From the NCBI GenBank assembly GCA_026874595.1, contig CM049310.1, positions 4,030,001 to 4,094,000 on the forward strand: 64,000 nucleotides of DNA. Direction: 5' to 3'. Under the pieces are notes generated by a model. The model did not search any database, was not told the DNA's origin, and worked only from the letters and a program-made list of their open reading frames with translations. Made by a program: the position numbers and the translations under genes. Source of the DNA: Sipunculus nudus. Lineage: Eukaryota; Annelida; Sipuncula; Golfingiida; Sipunculidae. Of this stretch, positions 59,514 through 64,000 are shown one piece after another. The first letter of the stretch is position 1, and every line of letters begins with the position of its first letter.

Positions 59514-60680
59514 ATGGAGATATTACAAATCGTACAAGGTATACATTATTCGAGTAAAAGGTCAAGATAATTAGCGATATTAATAGTCAGATTAGTACAA
59601 AGAATTGTCATACTAAATAAGACAGGTATAATCTAACATTTGTAAATGTGCTTCAGATTAAATAATCTAAATTTTCCCTACTGCTGAAAGTTAATAATAT
59701 TAGTGTGTATACCAGACTAATATATAACTAAAATTCTGCATTTAGCCTAAATCAACCTTTTGACCCTCAAGAGGTAACAGACCGCTCCGAGCCATTGTTC
59801 AAACTTCTGTTTGGATACATTTATGTACTCCTGTAGTCTTGACTAGTTTTTTTTTTACTGACTTCTGTTTCACATTGTGTCGGGAAGTTCAAACGTGCGT
59901 GTCATTTCAAACACCGTCACCACTAACGAGAACAGCGCCCTATTTATATAATGTGGTTGACGTATAAGAACAGTGGCTACCTGCCAAAGTATGTTTAAAG
60001 CTGGTCCAGGTGTTTGTTTGTTTACCACAACATGCTGACGAATATCCCATTTGTCATGTAAGTAGATCACGGGGTGCTGCCGTCGTTGGAAAAAAAAAAA
60101 ATTGTTACAAGTATGAAATTAATATTCAGATTTTCTGCGACTTTCTGCGACTTCCAAGTATTAGAAATATTTGCATTCTGTTGCACTCTGTCTAGCCTTT
60201 AATTAAGATAAACTTAGGCCAAGCCTCAGATAAATATAAACACAGTGTAACCAGAAGGTGGGGACGGAAACAGAACAGGTAAGAATGTTTGTTTTTAAGG
60301 TTGCCTCTCTCTAATTACATGCCAGGGCCAATTCCTTGTCTACGGATAAAGAAAAATATGTAATTTCAACCGCTGCTGCAGATGTTCTATCCATTAAGTT
60401 AATTTTAAATCATTTAATTTGTCTCGAATTGAATCTGATTTAAACATGCATATGAAAAAGGATAACATTTTAGTCACGTTGACTGTATGCCTGATGGGCT
60501 TACAAGACCAATTCTTTTTTATCATCAAGGCAATTAAACCAATCAAGGGACTCGCGTGACCACCCTCAGGGACGGATCCAGGATTTTGCAAGGGGGGAGG
60601 CTAGTAGATACTTTGCATAAGACACTTGCCATAGACATTTATCTTATTATCTATCTATCAATATATATACATAAATAAAA

Positions 60681-60732
<52 letters not shown>

Positions 60733-61060
60733 ATATTACAGTTTAAACTACTGATGTTCAAAAGGTTATAATAAGTGAAATGTTGGATACGTTAAATGAA
60801 TTTAAGTCACTATTTACCTATAAAAAACATTCTTTGCCGTTTAAAAAAAAAACCCCGAAAAACTGCCCTTTTTTCTTTCTTGAACTTCAGAATTATGATT
60901 TTACAAAAACATCAACTGTTATGGATGATTGAGAGAAAGAGATATTAGATAGCCAGTACCACATTAAATCTCTTGTAAACATTGTTACGGAACCTAATAT
61001 AAACAGATCACGTATGAGTGATGAACACAAATTCTGTAACGGAGAAAAAAAATCATATTC
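59514..61060. other. No gene recognised; TA microsatellite at 60681-60730
   Basis: Unique-looking AT-rich sequence. A CAGGGACGGATCCAGGATTTTGC word at about 60568-60590, followed by a G-run, resembles a common dispersed repeat end. No exon was seen. Confidence 0.4.
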
Positions 61061-61744
61061 TGTAACACTAGGCAGCGTGAAATGTCTAGGGGAATGAATT
61101 AAGAAGTCAGTGGTTTTTTGTTAACAAATAACTATAATTTATTCTTAAAACAACCCTAACAATACAATACACTAAATCAATACAATTATACAGTAAAACA
61201 GCGGTATAGAAACAAATCAATACAATCACATAGAAAATACTGTGCACAGTACCTGGATACCAACACCGCCACAACGATAAATTCTTTAAATGTATACTCT
61301 CGGAGAATGACAGTCCAGTAAAGCTCTTGTAACGATCCAGAAAGTAAACTGAAGTCCAAATGCATAAAATCCAGGAGAAAGTCTTAGAAAATCTATAATT
61401 GCCGCATTCGTCGGATAAGGCCCTAGAAACTGACACACGCTTCTGCGTCCGCTCGAATCTGCTCTGCTCTCTCTCTGGTTCTAAAACACAGCCCCTTTAT
61501 ATACCTTCACACCTCAAGCCGAGAATTTTTCACTTCTCGAACAGTCTTAAGGATCCTACATAGCACAGTAAACACGCGTTTCATGAATTCTCTAAAAAAC
61601 ATCGCTGTGCATACCTCCACATACCAGGGCCATCACGTGACCTCAGCCAGGCGTGAAAACTCCCAGCCAGCATGACAACGAGAGTTCAACCAGTACGGAT
61701 TAAACACAAAGTGCAACAACAACATGAGTTACGCCCATGTCACA
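61061..61744 (-). mobile_element. Probable solo LTR, minus strand
   Basis: Read on the minus strand the segment begins TGTGACATGGGCGTAACTC and ends CCTAGTGTTACA, i.e. TG...CA with short inverted ends. It contains TATATAAAG (plus 61495-61503) followed by a GC-richer transcribed-like segment, and an AATAAA (plus 61138-61143) about 80 bp from the 3' end. This order of promoter, polyadenylation signal and termini is the LTR layout. No second LTR, primer-binding site, polymerase or matching target duplication was seen. Confidence 0.45.
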
Positions 61745-62779
61745 CAATAAAAGGAGCACCTATAACAACATGTAGTCTTAGTTTCAGTTTAACAACTGCA
61801 GAATATACAAACTAACAAATCATGACTCCACGGATATGGATATCAAAATACACCTTTTGCATTTTCCACAACATATACGATCTGACAATTTGTAAAATGT
61901 GAATTTGTATAAACGGGTACAGATGTGCAATTTATTATATTTTTTACCGAGACATAGTTTACAGCTAGAAATTCATGAACAAAACTGAGAAAAAACGTAA
62001 ATGCAGACATTGAAGTCAGACTATTCATATTATGTGTATTTTATGTATTTACAGTTTGTAGCGCGATGATTATATTTATTCATGAGGAATGTGCACATAT
62101 GACAAGTTCACCAACTCGATTGTGTATACCTGGTCTGCTCGCCTCTTTTGGAAATTTATATTCAATTATAGATTCCCCTAAAACCAAAAAATAAAGACGG
62201 TCTTTTGATCGCCTTTTTTCCACAACAGTTAAGCATCTTTAAATAAAAATATTATTGTTATCCAGGTAAACTCTAAATTATTTTGGATTTTTTTTTCTTG
62301 ATCTCCTCATTAGTCCGTCTATAACTGTTGAGTACAGCTGCTAACAAACGAATCAACCAACGTCTATAATTACGTGATAAACCTTGCTTCGCAGAGGATT
62401 CATTTACTCAGCAAATAAAGACTCTTATGGAGCAAGCAGTAAGAAAAGAATAAATGATTTGGACATTACTTTTTTCTATCAACCGATTTAAAATAAAAAG
62501 AAGACTTGGGTATATTAATAATCTCTTTTTTAGTTGTCGTATAGATATGAACATGAGATGTGAGCATAAGTGCCCAACGATGTAAACATTCCATTCATTA
62601 TTTAATCTCAAATAATTGATCAGTCATAAAATAAAGACACAACTACATGTGCATATAAACATTAAAGTGCATTAAACATCATTGAAAAAGGCAAACGAGT
62701 AACTCATGATTAAATATCATTCTCTAGCTATTTTTTAAGATATTACTCACCAGCGTTCATTTTGATTCCAAAATCTCAA

Positions 62780-64000
62780 ATGGGACAAAGTCTCGGTGAA
62801 AAGCTGGCCAAAGACTGCTTCATACTGGCATCATTCATCTGTGATGCTCCAGCAGAAGAGCTGTCCAGTATTTTCACTACGAGCAAATCTAGCGGCACTG
62901 TTATAATTGAAACCTGCGGTAAACCCTCTGATCATCCTCGTGTTCCTTTTTGACAGTTGTAGCAGCCTGGCTGATACAGCTGCTCTTCACGCTGTGAAAC
63001 TGGAAGAAATTCAGTCAGAGTGTGCAAATTTTAAACAGTTGATCTCTGATACTTTGTCTGAATTAAAACAAGAAATCACAGATAAAGATGGTGAAATAAG
63101 TCGATGTAATGAAGAAATTGAGGGCTTACGTTTTTCTATTCAAAGCTTGAATGACGTGAAGGATGACGTTGCTAAACAATCAGTTGTATTGTCTCAGTTA
63201 AGAGTAGAGATGGTAGACATGAAAAATGATATTAAAATGATCTTTGATGAACTTGGCATGATGCGCTCTACCTTCGAAATTTCTGTGAGAGGTGTAAAGG
63301 ATGATTTAGCAAAACATTCCAGTTTAATCAATAATGTGAAGAGACGTGCAGAAGAAATGACAAATGAGGCTGTAACTGATCGTTTGAAGATTGGAAATGA
63401 CATCAGATTGTCTTATGGAAGGCTCCGGTCTGTAGAAAATGACATCCAAGACTGTGCCCATAAGGCAGAATCCGCAATAACATCACTGGAATTTTTGCGT
63501 GCAAAAATTGCGGAAATAGAATCACGCTTTTTCACACCAGAAAGCAGACCGTATGCGGATGCCCTTCAACATGGACGCCAGATATCAGGACGGCAGTCTG
63601 ATACTAGATCGAGTGTGCAGCAGTCAAACAGTCATTTGAATTCATCTGATACTGCGCAGAATGGGATGGCAACTTCACGGGCACCTCTAAACAAGGATGA
63701 CACTTACCACACACGCACGTATAACAATAGGAATACTGGTACAATAGAAGGCTCGTTCACTGGTGTCTCGCTGAGACGGGGCGGAGACCGAGACAGACAT
63801 ATAGTGGACTATTACGTCGGTAAAATAGAAAACTGTGTTTCATATGATGATTTGATATCTTACATCAAAAGGAGAAATGTAGAGTTGATAGATTTGCGTA
63901 TGTATCCTGGTAAAATCCCTGGATATGTCTGTGCCAAGGTCAGAGTTTGGGACACGTCTTGTGATCAGATAGAGTCTGGTACTTTTTGGCCTAAGGGCGC
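62780..64000 (+). CDS. Coiled-coil ORF1-like retroelement protein, partial, +1 shifted
   Basis: An ATG at 62780 opens MGQSLGEKLAKDCFILASFI and stops at TGA 62951-62953. The next frame is open from 62907 to the window end (over 1 kb) and continues the protein naturally from DSCSSLADTA at 62952. The long frame has a heptad-rich coiled coil (about 62980-63540), a Ser/Gln/Arg-rich linker, and a compact C-terminal domain (HIVDYYVGKIENCVSYDDLI ... VCAKVRVWD ... GTFWPKG). The last pattern resembles the C-terminal domain of ORF1 proteins of invertebrate non-LTR retrotransposons (inference). A reverse transcriptase would be expected beyond the window. Alternatives are a host gene derived from such an element, or a frameshifted pseudogene. 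Confidence 0.6.

Noticed and set aside
56769-59565. Many minus-strand frames rich in CLSVCLSV
   Set aside because: They are translations of (CAGA)n in the ~155-bp array; identical frames at 57364 and 57991 reflect block duplication.

Overview
This window is animal nuclear DNA, most likely from a bivalve mollusc (inference). The evidence is an intron-rich conserved gene, low gene density, AT-rich introns, and many hairpin-ended repeats carrying TCCG/TCTG microsatellites of the kind that crowd mollusc genomes. No prokaryotic operon, CRISPR array, tRNA or rRNA gene was seen.

The only clearly intact gene region is the 3' part of an adenylyl cyclase-associated protein (CAP) gene on the + strand. 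Six exons between 12237 and 28929 join in phase into 266 codons plus a stop: poly-proline stretch, actin-binding WH2, then the C-terminal CARP beta-helix. The N-terminal exons were not recognised in the first 12 kb. The introns hold a foldback transposon with a GAAT array, two decayed copies of part of the first exon, a 41-bp satellite with higher-order structure, several hairpin-ended elements, and a 76-bp minisatellite of about 30 copies. One mobile element ends 11 bases before the 24311 exon and supplies most of its pyrimidine tract.

From 31.7 to 44.8 kb is layered mobile DNA. A 5.74-kb TTAA-flanked inverted-repeat element (31957-37699) contains a second foldback element, a large imperfect palindrome, and what looks like a first coding exon with a good Kozak context and donor site. 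At 38032-44818 a hairpin-ended element has been split by a second copy of its own family and by another family, which is itself split by a third: three nesting levels. At 45.4-46.9 kb is a broken DIRS/Ngaro-like tyrosine-recombinase retrotransposon.

From 47 to 64 kb there are: a 19-bp minisatellite read through by a spurious 210-codon ORF; an imperfect palindrome beside two phase-compatible exons that encode most of a PLAT domain (50748-50886 and 51334-51439); a 473-bp element with 13-bp perfect inverted ends; a 2.8-kb array of ~155-bp units with (CAGA)n and a 627-bp higher-order duplication; a probable solo LTR on the minus strand; and, running off the right edge, a coiled-coil ORF1-like retroelement protein whose reading frame needs a +1 shift at TTT-TGA-C.

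All coordinates of diverged repeats are by eye. Family names rest on motif recognition, not database searches.
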